From Halobiforma nitratireducens JCM 10879 (lineage in GTDB: Archaea; Halobacteriota; Halobacteria; Halobacteriales; Natrialbaceae): a stretch of 51,845 nucleotides of DNA. Shown here piece by piece: positions 8,854 to 17,594 of the stretch. A program made the translations under genes and the position numbers. Location: the NCBI RefSeq assembly GCF_000337895.1, contig NZ_AOMA01000048.1:1-51845 (forward strand), given 5' to 3'. The notes under the pieces are model-generated. The model ran no database searches. It had not been told where the DNA came from and saw nothing but the letters and a program-made list of their open reading frames with translations. The number at the start of each line of letters is the position of its first letter. The first letter of the stretch is position 1.

Positions 8854-8869
8854 CGATACTTAGGTATCG
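8854..8869. promoter_or_regulatory. Inverted repeat over the SDR promoter
   Basis: CGATAC-TTAG-GTATCG is a perfect 6-bp inverted repeat. Its centre reads ATACTTAG, a plausible TATA box about 28 nt before ATG 8889 (leaderless). A repeat lying on the TATA box is in the right place for a repressor site. The rest of 8673-8853 holds only a weak 64-codon frame that I do not believe. Confidence 0.4.
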
Positions 8870-8888
8870 TCTCACGAACGAATCGCAC

Positions 8889-9815
8889 ATGGCTACCGCT
8901 GACGACGAGGGTACCGACGAGACGACCGGTTCCGTCGGCGACGATTCGGGCGGGGCGACCGACGACACCGCCGACGACCGCTACACCCGGAAACAGTCCG
9001 TCCTGATCACCGGCTGTTCCTCGGGAATCGGCCGTGCGACGGCCGAAGCCTTCCTCGAGGGGAACTGGCAGGTGTTCGCGACCGCTCGCGACACCGACGA
9101 TATCGCGGACCTGGCCGACGCCGGCTGTACGACGTTCGAACTCGACGTTACGGACCCCGACCAGGTCGCACGGGCCGTCGAGCGTACCGTCGACATCGGC
9201 GGCGCGATCGATTGTCTGGTGAACAACGCGGGCTACGCCCAGATGGGCCCGCTCGAGGACGTCTCCACAGCGGACCTCCACCGGCAGTTCGACGTCAACG
9301 TCTACGGCCCTCACCGGCTCGTCCGTGCCGCCCTGCCGCATATGCGCGCCCAGGGCGCGGGTCGAATCATCAACGTCTCGAGCGCGGCCGGCCGCGTCTC
9401 CCTCCCCGGCTCGGGAGCCTACTCGGGGTCGAAGTTCGCCCTCGAAGCGATGAGCGACTCCCTGCGGACGGAGATCGATGAGTTCGGGATCGACGTGGTC
9501 GTCGTCGAGCCTGGCCCAGTCGAGACGAACTTCACGGACCGCGTCGACGAGGAGTTGCCCGAGAACGAACGGACACCGGCCTACGAGACGCTGTACGAAC
9601 TGTACGACGAGATGGAGCTGATCGGCGGTGGGAAAGGCGGCCCCTTCGCCTCCGCGCCCGAAGATGTCGCCGAGGCGATCCTGACCGCGAGCACGACCCC
9701 GGACCCGCCGGCTCGGTATCCGGTCGGGCCGATCGCCCAGTACGGCGTCTACGCCAGGTTCCTGCCGGCTCGCATCCGTGATGCTGGGTACGCGTTCCTT
9801 CGAAAGCTCGTCTGA
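8889..9815 (+). CDS. Short-chain dehydrogenase/reductase
   Basis: This 308-residue classical SDR has a Rossmann cofactor motif ITGCSSGIGRATAEAF at about 39-54, LVNNAGYAQMG, the catalytic Ser in NVSSAAGR, and YxxxK in GAYSGSKFALEA (about 178-182). It continues with EPGPVETNF. ATARDTD after the second strand suggests an NADP-type preference (Arg after the strand), as an inference. The first 37 residues are a Thr/Asp/Gly-rich halophilic extension. The substrate cannot be told from sequence. It has its own promoter, which overlaps an inverted repeat. Confidence 0.88.
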   Translation: MATADDEGTDETTGSVGDDSGGATDDTADDRYTRKQSVLITGCSSGIGRATAEAFLEGNWQVFATARDTDDIADLADAGCTTFELDVTDPDQVARAVERTVDIGGAIDCLVNNAGYAQMGPLEDVSTADLHRQFDVNVYGPHRLVRAALPHMRAQGAGRIINVSSAAGRVSLPGSGAYSGSKFALEAMSDSLRTEIDEFGIDVVVVEPGPVETNFTDRVDEELPENERTPAYETLYELYDEMELIGGGKGGPFASAPEDVAEAILTASTTPDPPARYPVGPIAQYGVYARFLPARIRDAGYAFLRKLV

Positions 9816-9905
9816 GAACGGCCGTCTCCCCCAACTCGCCCGCATCGACACCGCTCGAGCGCGACAGAACGTTCTTGATAGCGGAACGAAAACCACGGTA
9901 TAAGC

Positions 9906-10478
9906 GTGCCCTCCGATTCAGACTCTCCGCCCGGCATCGTCGCCCTCGCGGATACCGTCTCGGACCTGCTGTACGGCATCGCCGGCTGGTCACTGGTACT
10001 GCTCGCAGTGATGATCGCCTTCGCCGGCGTTCAGGTTCTCGTCTCGCTCGAGACGGCCACGACAGCGGTGATCGGTGCGACGATCCTGTTCTGTATCGCG
10101 TTCGTCACCGCCGCGTTCGGTATCTTCGTCAATCCCCGGTTCCGACAGCGACTGGACCGTCGCCACGGCGTGACGACGTTCGGGCGCGTCCATAGCGTCG
10201 ACCAGCGCGTCGTACGTCCCGAGGAAGACTGTCGCAACCAGTGTGTGTCCTGTCAGAGCCCAGTCAATAGAGGGCTCGTCCGGCGCTATCGCGAAGAGTA
10301 CGCGTTCGCCGGCATTCCAGTGTATACGAGTTCAGTCGGGTACAATCACTACTGTCTCGAGTGTGCCTCGAGCGAGGTGGTCGGCACCGATCGTCGTGAC
10401 CGACGAGACGCCGACCCTCCGCGCTCGACGGTCGACTTCGATCGCGGCGACGACGAGCGGGTTCTCGAGACGGAGTAG
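9906..10478 (+). CDS. Membrane protein with zinc-ribbon domain, function unknown
   Basis: This 190-residue protein with a GTG start has two transmembrane helices (GWSLVLLAVMIAFAGVQVLV and VIGATILFCIAFVTAAFGIF, roughly 25-75). A cytoplasmic domain follows with two CxxC knuckles: CVSCQSPVNRG and, about 40 residues later, YCLECASSE. This arrangement suggests a zinc ribbon. I recognise it as a type of haloarchaeal conserved hypothetical but cannot name a function. A T-rich promoter-like stretch (TTCTTGATAG, 9871-9880) lies about 30 nt upstream. Confidence 0.6.
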   Translation: MPSDSDSPPGIVALADTVSDLLYGIAGWSLVLLAVMIAFAGVQVLVSLETATTAVIGATILFCIAFVTAAFGIFVNPRFRQRLDRRHGVTTFGRVHSVDQRVVRPEEDCRNQCVSCQSPVNRGLVRRYREEYAFAGIPVYTSSVGYNHYCLECASSEVVGTDRRDRRDADPPRSTVDFDRGDDERVLETE

Positions 10479-10652
10479 CGGCCGATCGATCTACCGGTTG
10501 TCGTTCGGTAGCTGGGTGTCTGGGAGGAGATGGCCCGCCGAACCGAGTCGGTACGCCTTCGTCGATCCAAACTCGGACCGGCTCGACGATTTCCGGACGA
10601 TAGTACCCTACGTCCGAAACGCAGACGTGGCTCGATCGGTAGTTGTGGGATA

Positions 10653-10663
10653 GAACTATTTCA
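10653..10663 (+). promoter_or_regulatory. TATA-like box of the universal stress protein gene
   Basis: GAACTATTTCA is centred about 28 nt before ATG 10685, the spacing expected for a leaderless archaeal transcript. The rest of 10479-10652 shows nothing I can support. Confidence 0.5.
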
Positions 10664-10684
10664 CTGTCGACAATCCGTTCGACC

Positions 10685-11140
10685 ATGTTCCGAGTACTGT
10701 TACCGATTGATGAATCGGAGTCGCGAGCACGCGAGCAGGCCGAGCGGATCGCCGAACTTCCGGACGCTGCGAACGCCGTCACGGTCGACGTTGTTCACGT
10801 CCACGGGGCTTCCGGCCCGGAAGCACCGACCTCGCCGAGCGGGAGCTTCGACCCGAATTCGGCGGCCGTTCAGGAGGACGTGACCGACCTCGAGTCGCTG
10901 CCGGACTCCATCGAGACCGCGACGGACCTGCTGGATGCCGAGGGCGTCGAGTATGCGGTTCACGAGGCGAGAGGGGACCCAGCGGAGGTAATCGTTTCCC
11001 TGGCCGAGAAGTACGAGAGCGACAGGATCGTTATCGGTGCCCGCTCGCAGTCGCCGGTCGGAAAAGTACTGTTCGGCAGCGTGGCACAGGCCGTCATTCT
11101 AGACAGCGACCGCCCAGTGACGACCGTCGTCGTGAGCTGA
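10685..11140 (+). CDS. Universal stress protein (UspA family)
   Basis: This 151-residue protein has a Usp fold: MFRVLLPIDESE at the N-terminal strand and the nucleotide-binding C-terminus IVIGARSQSPVGKVLFGSVAQAVI, matching the G2xG9x(S/T) ATP-binding pattern only loosely (GARSQSPVGKVLFGS). It ends in the usual strand (PVTTVVV). ATG 10685 was chosen because the fold starts there and a TATA-like box precedes it by 28 nt; the longer open frame from 10643 crosses that promoter. Its role is inferred as stress or energy-state signalling. Confidence 0.88.
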   Translation: MFRVLLPIDESESRAREQAERIAELPDAANAVTVDVVHVHGASGPEAPTSPSGSFDPNSAAVQEDVTDLESLPDSIETATDLLDAEGVEYAVHEARGDPAEVIVSLAEKYESDRIVIGARSQSPVGKVLFGSVAQAVILDSDRPVTTVVVS

Positions 11141-11167
11141 TCGACTCGACTCGAGCACCGGCGGCGA

Positions 11168-11419
11168 TCAATCGCTTGCGACCTGGCTGGCAACGTCTCC
11201 CGGCTCGTCGTCGCTCTCTGCGAGGATGAACTTGCCACCCGTGCATTGCCGTATGCGCCCGTCGTGCTGGAGCGCGAAACACCGTCGCTCGATCGTTGCA
11301 GGGTGGTCCCCTAACCGGTCGGCCAGCTGCGGAACCGTCGTGGGACCGGTTTCCGCGAGGGTCTCGAGGAGGGCCAGGTCTTGTTCGTCGGGTCGGTCCG
11401 GCGGTTGGTCGGTCGGCAT
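11168..11419 (-). CDS. Small winged-helix protein
   Basis: This 83-residue protein has one winged helix-turn-helix: DLALLETLAETGPTTVPQLADRLGDHPATIERRCFALQHDGRIRQ, split here as helix 1 (LALLETLAE), the turn region (TVPQLADRLG), recognition helix (PATIERRCFAL) and wing (GRIRQCTGGKFIL). It probably binds DNA. The short length suggests a stand-alone regulator. A T/A-rich TATA-like sequence (reverse strand TTGATACCTATCC, about 11440-11450) lies some 26 nt before ATG 11419. It converges with the stress-protein gene. Confidence 0.6.
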   Translation of the reverse strand: MPTDQPPDRPDEQDLALLETLAETGPTTVPQLADRLGDHPATIERRCFALQHDGRIRQCTGGKFILAESDDEPGDVASQVASD

Positions 11420-11551
11420 TCAGTGTGGTAGGTGTTCACTCGGATAGGTATCAATCGCCGTCGCGGTTCTCAGTTACTGGGAGCGATGGTTCAGCAGGCC
11501 GTGTTTCGATTCCAAACGCCGGAGAACACGTCTACGGAACGGACGGTGGCC

Positions 11552-13183
11552 TCAGTCAGCGGTGCTCTCCGAGACGGGTTCTTCGACCGGGTCGTCCGCG
11601 TCGATGTAGCGGTCCTTCCAGGTGCCGCGTGCGAACCACGCCGCGCCGACGATTGCGCCGAGGATGTTGCCGACGGCCATCCCGACCCAGATTCCCGTCG
11701 GGCCCCAGTCGAAGATGAACACGAGGGTAAAGACCGTTCCCACCCGGCCGACCCACAGGGTGAGGATCGAGATGACCATCGCGGTCGTCGTGTTCCCGGC
11801 CCCGCGGAACGCGCCGAGCATCACCTGTGAGACGCCGATAAAGGCGAACTCGACCGAGCGAATCTGGACGTACTCGACCCCCAGGGCGATCGTCTCGGGA
11901 GCGTCGGGGACGTCGCCGAGGAAGACGCTGACGATCGGTTCGGTGAACGTCACGGCGATCACGGCGACCACCAACATTACGCCGGCCCCCGTCGAGGCCG
12001 CGAGCCAGGCCGACCGCGCTGCCCGGTCCGCTCGGCCCGCGCCGAGGTTCTGCCCGACCATCGTATCGATGGCCCGGCCGAGCCCCATCGCGGGGAGGAA
12101 CACGAGCGAGATCAGCCGGTTGCCCAGCCCGTAGGCGGAGACGACCGGCGGGGAGAACGTGACGACGATCGCAGTCAGGGCGATCATCGCCAGCGCACTG
12201 GTCGACTGCTCGACCATACTCGGCGTACCGAGCCGAATGATGTCCTCGATGAACTCGAAGTCGGGCCGTAGATGCTCGAGATGGACGGTCGGGCCGACGC
12301 CGGTCGCGAACAGTATCCAGAGGCCGATCGCGGTCCCGACACCGCGGGCGACGACCGTCGCGATCGCTGCCCCTTCGATCCCCCAGCCGGCGAACTCGGT
12401 CGCGGCGTACAGGGTGTTCTCGAGGGCGGTCAGTCCGAGCCACCCGAACAGTGGGTTGTCCTGAAAGCCGAAGATGAAGACCGGATCGAGCACGACGTTG
12501 ACGATCACGGAGACGACCATCACGAGCATCGGCGTCCGCGTGTCGCCGTACCCCCGCATCAGCGCGGAGAAGACGAAGAACCCGAACATCAGCGGCAAGC
12601 CGAGGAAGATGACTTCCATGTAGTCGGCCGCCAGCGGGATGACGGTCGCGGAGGTGTCCGGATCGCTCGGGAGAATCTCGAGGGCCGGTCTGGTGTAGAA
12701 GTAGCCGGCGATCCCGAGGACGACGGACAGAACGCTGACGAAGAAGACGGTCTGGCCGGCGACCATCCCGGCCGATCGATCGCCCTCCGCGCCGGTATAC
12801 TGGGCGACGAGGATAGCCCCGGCGGTCGTAAAGCCGCCGGCGACGGCGATCAGCAGGAAGATAAGCGGAAAAGCGAGGCTGATCGCGCCGACGGCTTCGG
12901 CGGAGAGCCGCCCCAGGTACAGGGTGTCGACGACGTTGTAGGTGACCTGCAGCAACTGGATGACGACGATCGGCCAGGCCAGGTGAAAGAGCGGTTTGAC
13001 GAGGCTCCCGCGGGTGATCGAACTCCCGGAGGGGAGGGAACTGACTTCCGACTCGGATTCGGCTCCCGATCCCGATCCCGATCTGGAGCCGGACCCGGAA
13101 GACCCGTCGCTACTCGTTTCGCCTTCGGGTTCGTCGCCGACGTGGTCGTCGTCGGGGTCGGAGGCTGGCTCTTCCGGACTCAT
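11552..13183 (-). CDS. MATE family multidrug efflux transporter
   Basis: This 543-residue protein has an acidic Ser/Gly N-terminal tail (about 70 residues) and then twelve membrane helices in two repeats of six. Family sequences include HLAWPIVVIQLLQVTYNVVD, the start of TM1, and the parallel PSMVEQSTSAL in the second half. QNLGAGRADRA and VAQYTGAEGDRS are the matching loops after TM2 and TM8. MATE proteins export cationic compounds using a sodium or proton gradient. The tail is encoded by a short-hexamer repeat (about 13045-13100). A strong palindrome sits about 100 bp upstream, so the gene is probably repressed by a TetR-like regulator not encoded nearby. Confidence 0.92.
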   Translation of the reverse strand: MSPEEPASDPDDDHVGDEPEGETSSDGSSGSGSRSGSGSGAESESEVSSLPSGSSITRGSLVKPLFHLAWPIVVIQLLQVTYNVVDTLYLGRLSAEAVGAISLAFPLIFLLIAVAGGFTTAGAILVAQYTGAEGDRSAGMVAGQTVFFVSVLSVVLGIAGYFYTRPALEILPSDPDTSATVIPLAADYMEVIFLGLPLMFGFFVFSALMRGYGDTRTPMLVMVVSVIVNVVLDPVFIFGFQDNPLFGWLGLTALENTLYAATEFAGWGIEGAAIATVVARGVGTAIGLWILFATGVGPTVHLEHLRPDFEFIEDIIRLGTPSMVEQSTSALAMIALTAIVVTFSPPVVSAYGLGNRLISLVFLPAMGLGRAIDTMVGQNLGAGRADRAARSAWLAASTGAGVMLVVAVIAVTFTEPIVSVFLGDVPDAPETIALGVEYVQIRSVEFAFIGVSQVMLGAFRGAGNTTTAMVISILTLWVGRVGTVFTLVFIFDWGPTGIWVGMAVGNILGAIVGAAWFARGTWKDRYIDADDPVEEPVSESTAD

Positions 13184-13283
13184 CTATACGGATGCGATTC
13201 GGATTCGACAGCGTCCACCGACAGGAGGAAAGGAATCGATACTCGCGCGACCGCACGTCCTCTCGGGGACCGCCGAACCGTCT

Positions 13284-13301
13284 ACTGACTAAATAGTCAG
13301 T
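13284..13301. promoter_or_regulatory. Palindromic operator upstream of the MATE gene
   Basis: ACTGACTA-AA-TAGTCAGT is an 8-bp perfect inverted repeat with a 2-bp centre. On the gene's strand the centre reads TATTTA, so the palindrome seems to contain the TATA box. The site matches in form the palindromes bound by TetR/AcrR regulators. The rest of 13184-13445 contains no gene I can support. Confidence 0.5.
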
Positions 13302-13445
13302 CATGGACCGTAAAGCTCTTTCGAAGCGGTCGAGACGACGCCACAGCGGCCGCGATTGACAGTCACGCCCGGGTGAGTAACGCGGCAAAAGCCGTCCTCG
13401 AGAGGGAATCGACGGGGGACCGAAACAGTCGCCAGCGGACGCCGG

Positions 13446-14729
13446 CTACCGAAGACAGGCCCCGACGACCCCGAGCATCTCCTCGCCGCGAACTTCGTCC
13501 GCGAACAGCGGGACCCGTTTGACCTCGGGGCCCCGGAACAGCTCCTGGGCTTCGGCCAGCGCCGACTGCTGGACGTCCCACCGGCGCTGGCAGAACTCGC
13601 AGTCGTCTAGATTCGGCTCGAGGAACTCGGCCTCACCGTCGATCGCCACGTCGTCAGTTACGTCCGACAGCGGCTCCATGACTCGGTTGACTACGACCGT
13701 TCCCACGGGAATGTCGAACTCCTCGAGTTGTCCTCGCAGTCGTTTGGATTCGAAGACACTCATTTCTTCGGGAACGAGGACGATCCGGAAGTCCGTCCGT
13801 GCCGGGTCCCGCAGCGCCGCACGGAGCCGCTCGATTCGTTCACGGAGCACCTGCAGGTCCTCGAGATCGTCCGGGTCGTCGGGAACGTCTTCCCCGCCGC
13901 CGAACATCCCTTTCATGTTCTCGAACATCCCGCTGAGTCGCTGGCGGAACTGGAGGATGCGTCCGAGCATGGTGTCCATGACCTCCGGCAGCTCGAGCAG
14001 CCGAAGCGTGTGGCCCGTCGGTGCAGTGTCGACGACGACGCGGTCGAAGCGGTCGTCGTCCAGATACTCGAGCAGGAGTTGCATGGCGGCGGCCTCGTCC
14101 GCCCCGGGCATGGAGCCGCCAAACAGCGCGTCCATCGGGGAGTCGCCGCCGAGCATCTCGCCGAGGCCGCCGAAGGGGCCGCCACCGGCCCCCGAGCCCG
14201 TCTCTCCGAGGGAGCCGTCGTCGCCAGCGCCCATTCCCATGTCGCCCATCCCACTTATACCACCCGTATCGTCGCCGAGAAACGCTGCCTGACCGCGCTC
14301 GGCCGCCGCGTCGGGATCGATCTCGGCACCGTAGAGCGGAACGTCGTCTCGCAGTCGGGCGGGCTCGGCCGGGATGTCGGTCTCGAATGTGTCCGACAGC
14401 GAGTGGGCCGGATCGGTCGAGACGACGAGCGTGCGCACGCCTGCTCGGGCGCTGTCGAGTGCCGTTGCGGCGGCCATCGTCGTCTTTCCGACGCCCCCTT
14501 TCCCCCCGTAGAGAACGTAGTCGGGCCCGTCGATCGGGTCGTCCGTGGGATCGATGTCGACCGCGTCCCGTCGTCTGTCGGGCTCCTGGTCTCCCTCTTC
14601 GCCGACGGAGTCCGTCGGTGTCACTTCGATCGTGTTGTCGTCCGCCGATTCGGCGCTCGAACCTGCTTCGGTCTCGGCGTCGCCGTCGGTCTCCTCCTCG
14701 TCGACCGGCTCGACGTCGATGCCACTCAT
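13446..14729 (-). CDS. ArsA/Get3 (TRC40) family ATPase
   Basis: This 427-residue protein has a deviant P-loop GGKGGVGKTTMAAAT at about 75-90 and the switch motif VVSTDPAHSLSDTF. VVVDTAPTGHTLRLLELP carries the Walker B Asp, and a CxxC pair appears late (DDCEFCQRRWD), as in Get3-type zinc-bridged dimers. A Met/Gly-rich insertion (GGISGMGDMGMGAGDDG) sits before the switch II region. It probably handles tail-anchored membrane proteins; arsenite pumping is less likely with no ArsB nearby. ATG 14729 was chosen. A GTG at 14789, overlapping the upstream stop as GTGA, would add 20 unconserved residues and is possible by translational coupling. Confidence 0.85.
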   Translation of the reverse strand: MSGIDVEPVDEEETDGDAETEAGSSAESADDNTIEVTPTDSVGEEGDQEPDRRRDAVDIDPTDDPIDGPDYVLYGGKGGVGKTTMAAATALDSARAGVRTLVVSTDPAHSLSDTFETDIPAEPARLRDDVPLYGAEIDPDAAAERGQAAFLGDDTGGISGMGDMGMGAGDDGSLGETGSGAGGGPFGGLGEMLGGDSPMDALFGGSMPGADEAAAMQLLLEYLDDDRFDRVVVDTAPTGHTLRLLELPEVMDTMLGRILQFRQRLSGMFENMKGMFGGGEDVPDDPDDLEDLQVLRERIERLRAALRDPARTDFRIVLVPEEMSVFESKRLRGQLEEFDIPVGTVVVNRVMEPLSDVTDDVAIDGEAEFLEPNLDDCEFCQRRWDVQQSALAEAQELFRGPEVKRVPLFADEVRGEEMLGVVGACLR

Positions 14730-14785
14730 ACCACCCCGTTTCCCGGCGGCACACGAGTATTCGTCGGTCTCGAGTGCCGGGTGAC

Positions 14786-15886
14786 TCACTCGAAGTGGGT
14801 CGCCAGCCGCTCGGCCGCCTCTTCGACCCGCGGGGTCACCAGGGCAAACCGGACCCAGTCCGACCGGGAGTCGCCAAATGCCGTTCCGGGCATCCCCGCG
14901 ACGCCGGTCTCGTCGATCAACTCGAAGACGTTCTCGAGTGTCCCCGGATACCCCTCGAACCGCGCCAGCACGTAGAACGCGCCCTCGGGCTCGGTGTACG
15001 CCGCGCCGGCCGCGTCCAGGGCGTCGGTGAACGCGTCGACGCGCTCGCGCAGCCGATCCCGGTTTCGCTCGTAGTACGCCGGTTCGGTCTCGCGAAGCGC
15101 CTGCAACACCGCGTACTGCGAGGGGCGACTGCCGGCAACGTTGACGAGCATGTGCCGGCTCTTCGCGTTCTCGACCAGTTCCGAGGGAAAGACGGCGTAG
15201 CCGACCCGGAACCCGGTAATTGCCAGCGACTTCGAGAAGGCGTTCGTGACGATTCGATGGTCGGAGTCGACCTCGAGTGCGCTCGCGAAGTTCCCGGAGA
15301 GGTCGAAGTGGTCGTACACCTCGTCGCTCACCAGGATCGCGTCGTACTCCTCGGCGATGGCGACGAGTTCGCGAACCGTCTCCTCCGGGTAGACCGCGCC
15401 GGTGGGGTTGTTCGGCGAGTTGGCGACGATCGCAGCAGTGTCCTCGCTTGCGGTCTCGCGAACGGCCGCAGGATCGAGTTGCCCGTCGTCGTCGGTCGCG
15501 ACGTAGGTCTGGGTCCCTCCGAGCATCGTCGTTTTTCCTGGGTAGTAGGGGTAAACCGGGTCGGTAAGGACGATCTCCTCGCCACGGTCGCGCTCTAGCG
15601 CGCGGGCCATCGCGAGGTAGTTGGCCTCGCCGGCACCGTTGGTGACGACGACCTGCTCGGTGTCGACACCGCGTCGGGCGGCGATCTCCTCACGGAGATC
15701 GTCCAGTCCGGGACTCGGCGGATACTGGAAGGCGTCGGGCTCGAGGTCGGCGTACTCGTGAAGCCCGGCCCGAAGCGATTCGGGTGGCTCCCAGTCGGGG
15801 TTGCCACTGACCATGTCGATGACGTCCCCGTCGGCCTGCGAGGCGTACTCCATCACGCGGAAGAAAAGTGGCGTCTCGTACTCCAT
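14786..15886 (-). CDS. Pyridoxal-phosphate aminotransferase, class I/II
   Basis: This 366-residue fold-type I enzyme has NGAGEANYLAMARAL (cofactor phosphate site), ANSPNNPTG (substrate/cofactor Asn), LVSDEVYDHF (pyridine-binding Asp and Tyr) and the Schiff-base lysine in TNAFSKSLAITGFRVGY at about residue 219. FALVTPR near the end carries the carboxylate-binding Arg. Its length is usual for short archaeal class I enzymes acting on aspartate, aromatic or branched amino acids; the substrate is undetermined. The next gene (ArsA-like) follows closely or overlaps, so they likely share a transcript, though no functional link is obvious. Confidence 0.9.
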   Translation of the reverse strand: MEYETPLFFRVMEYASQADGDVIDMVSGNPDWEPPESLRAGLHEYADLEPDAFQYPPSPGLDDLREEIAARRGVDTEQVVVTNGAGEANYLAMARALERDRGEEIVLTDPVYPYYPGKTTMLGGTQTYVATDDDGQLDPAAVRETASEDTAAIVANSPNNPTGAVYPEETVRELVAIAEEYDAILVSDEVYDHFDLSGNFASALEVDSDHRIVTNAFSKSLAITGFRVGYAVFPSELVENAKSRHMLVNVAGSRPSQYAVLQALRETEPAYYERNRDRLRERVDAFTDALDAAGAAYTEPEGAFYVLARFEGYPGTLENVFELIDETGVAGMPGTAFGDSRSDWVRFALVTPRVEEAAERLATHFE

Positions 15887-16011
15887 ACGGTACTCTCCAG
15901 GCTAATCGTACGTCGGTCTTTCCGTTCGTCGGCTCGGGGCTGTCGCGGAAACGGGCGACCGGTCGGCCGCGCCCGCGCTTTGACAACCCTCGAGCGCGTT
16001 CGACCGCGTAG

Positions 16012-16551
16012 ATGAACGACGACGTCGACAGGGAACTTCCCATGGCCGTCGCAGACGCGCTGCGGGAGACCGACGCTACTCTCGCGGTTGCCGAGTCCTG
16101 TACCGGCGGGCTAATCGGCGCGGCACTGACCGCCGTCCCGGGTGCGAGCGACTACTTCCACTCCGGCTCGACTACCTACGCCTACGACGCCAAACGCCGA
16201 CGGCTGGGCGTCAGCCGCGAGTCGCTGGACGAACACGGTGCTGTGTCGGAGCCAGTCGCTCGCGAGATGGCTCGCGGCGTCCGCGACGTGGCCGACGTCA
16301 CCTGGGGAATCGCTACGACCGGAATCGCCGGCCCGACCGGGGGCACCGAGGAGACCCCGGTCGGAACGGTGTACGTCGGCGTCGCGTACGCCGGTCCCTG
16401 GGGAAGCGAGTCTTCGTACTCGACCGTCTCCCGGTACGTGTTCGACGGCGATCGAGCCGAGGTCCGGGCCCGGACCGTCGACGCTGCGTTCGAGGACTTG
16501 CTCGAGGAAGTCGAACGGGTACGCGACGATGGCGCGGAAGCCGACGGGTGA
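16012..16551 (+). CDS. CinA C-terminal domain amidase (PncC-like)
   Basis: This 179-residue single-domain CinA_C protein has the nucleophile region VAESCTGGLIGAALTAVPGAS, matching in outline the AESCTGG motif of nicotinamide-nucleotide amidohydrolases. It continues with the conserved YFHSGSTTYAYDAKRRRLGV and ATTGIAGPTGGTEETPVGTVYVG. The enzyme deamidates NMN to nicotinic acid mononucleotide in NAD salvage. The start ATG 16012 is the only sensible one. The neighbouring gene on the same strand is a membrane hydrolase with its own promoter-like box. Confidence 0.9.
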   Translation: MNDDVDRELPMAVADALRETDATLAVAESCTGGLIGAALTAVPGASDYFHSGSTTYAYDAKRRRLGVSRESLDEHGAVSEPVAREMARGVRDVADVTWGIATTGIAGPTGGTEETPVGTVYVGVAYAGPWGSESSYSTVSRYVFDGDRAEVRARTVDAAFEDLLEEVERVRDDGAEADG

Positions 16552-16663
16552 CGAGACACAGCAGGCGTCTCGAACCACGTGGCTCCGGCAGTTCACGGTC
16601 ACCGAAACGGGACTGTTCCCCGAGAGGAAAGCTATTCAGGACTCGACTCACCAGTAGCGGGTA

Positions 16664-17149
16664 ATGAACAAGCGAGGTCACGTTCTCAACGCCGTGTTAC
16701 TCAGCATCGGGCTGGGATACCTGCTCGAGCCTGCCGGGAACCTCGAGACGTTCGAGACGATCGTCATGATCGGGGTGCCCGTCACGCTGGGGGCCATGGT
16801 TCCCGATATCGACACGGCGTTCGGTAAACACCGGAAGACGCTGCACAATCTCCCCTTACTGGTCGGTTTTTTCCTCTTCCCGGAACTGTTCGATAACCTC
16901 GAGTACGTCTGGATCGGCGTCCTCACCCACTACGTGCTCGACGTCGCGGGGAGCAAGCGCGGTATCGCGCTGTTTTACCCGGTCTGGAAAGAGGAGTTCG
17001 GCCTACCGATCGGCGTACCGGTCAGCAGCAACCGAGCGGACCTGATGACCGTGATCGTGACGGTCATGGAACTCGCCGTCGCCGCGGCGATCATCTACGA
17101 GCTTCCCCGACACGGGTTCGAACTGGCACGCCAGTCGATCGGGATCTAG
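16664..17149 (+). CDS. DUF457-like membrane-bound metal-dependent hydrolase
   Basis: This 161-residue protein has four or five hydrophobic helices. Its metal-binding residues are typical of the YdjM/DUF457 family: RGHVLNAVLL near the N-terminus (His6), GAMVPDIDTAFGKHRKTLHN (Asp pair plus His), and LTHYVLDVAGSKRG. These proteins are annotated as inner-membrane metal-dependent hydrolases without a known substrate. A TATA-like AAGCTATTC (about 16629-16637) lies about 30 nt before ATG 16664. Confidence 0.78.
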   Translation: MNKRGHVLNAVLLSIGLGYLLEPAGNLETFETIVMIGVPVTLGAMVPDIDTAFGKHRKTLHNLPLLVGFFLFPELFDNLEYVWIGVLTHYVLDVAGSKRGIALFYPVWKEEFGLPIGVPVSSNRADLMTVIVTVMELAVAAAIIYELPRHGFELARQSIGI

Positions 17150-17159
17150 GGGGTTCCGT

Positions 17160-17590
17160 GTGTCGGGACGCCTTTCAGACGTCTGTCCGAAACGATCCCC
17201 CGACGGAATTTCGCTTCGTAACTCCACGCTGATATCGAGGTCGCCGTCGTCGACGAGGCGCGTGTTTACCGTTGCCGTTCCGAACGAGCCACCCCGGTCG
17301 ACAACGTGACTGCGTTCCTCGAGTTCGTCGACGACTTCTGGGCGCTGGGGCCGAACTCGGCGACGCTGACGAACTGCAGGGTCTGTCCCCCGGGCTGGGT
17401 GTCGACCTCGGAGTTACCGCCGAGCACGTATGGCTCCCCGTCGCGGGTCCCGAGAGCGGGATTGGTGGTGTCTCGAACCGTACCGCTGGGGGTCAGTCAG
17501 TTCGGGTCCATTCTCGAGCGAGAGCATTCGCAGCGGTTGTTGCTGTGGCTGCCAGTGTCGCCGACGACCTGGAACTGCGCACCGAGACTG
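17160..17590 (-). pseudogene. Decayed C-terminal part of a gamma-glutamyltransferase
   Basis: Reverse-strand translation gives pieces that line up with the small-subunit end of gamma-glutamyltransferases. From about 17585 there is SRMDPN, an in-frame TGA (about 17502), then LTPSGTVRDTTNPALGTRDG, EPYVLGG and TQPGGQTLQFVSVAEFGPSA. The frame shifts near 17335 and continues as VVDELEERSHVVDRGGSFG and TATVNTRLVDDGDLDISVEL. Gamma-glutamyltransferases show the same order: a loop like PGKR..HTLNPAL, then DGEPYL, GGD.QPQT, ELEERGH and FG.A. The catalytic Thr and the large subunit are missing. I see no intact gene in this stretch. Identification is by motif order only. Confidence 0.5.
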
Positions 17591-17594
17591 GTGG

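Noticed and set aside
8669..8863. 64-codon open frame between nfi and the SDR gene
   Set aside because: No conserved motif, unusual composition, and overlaps the SDR promoter region.
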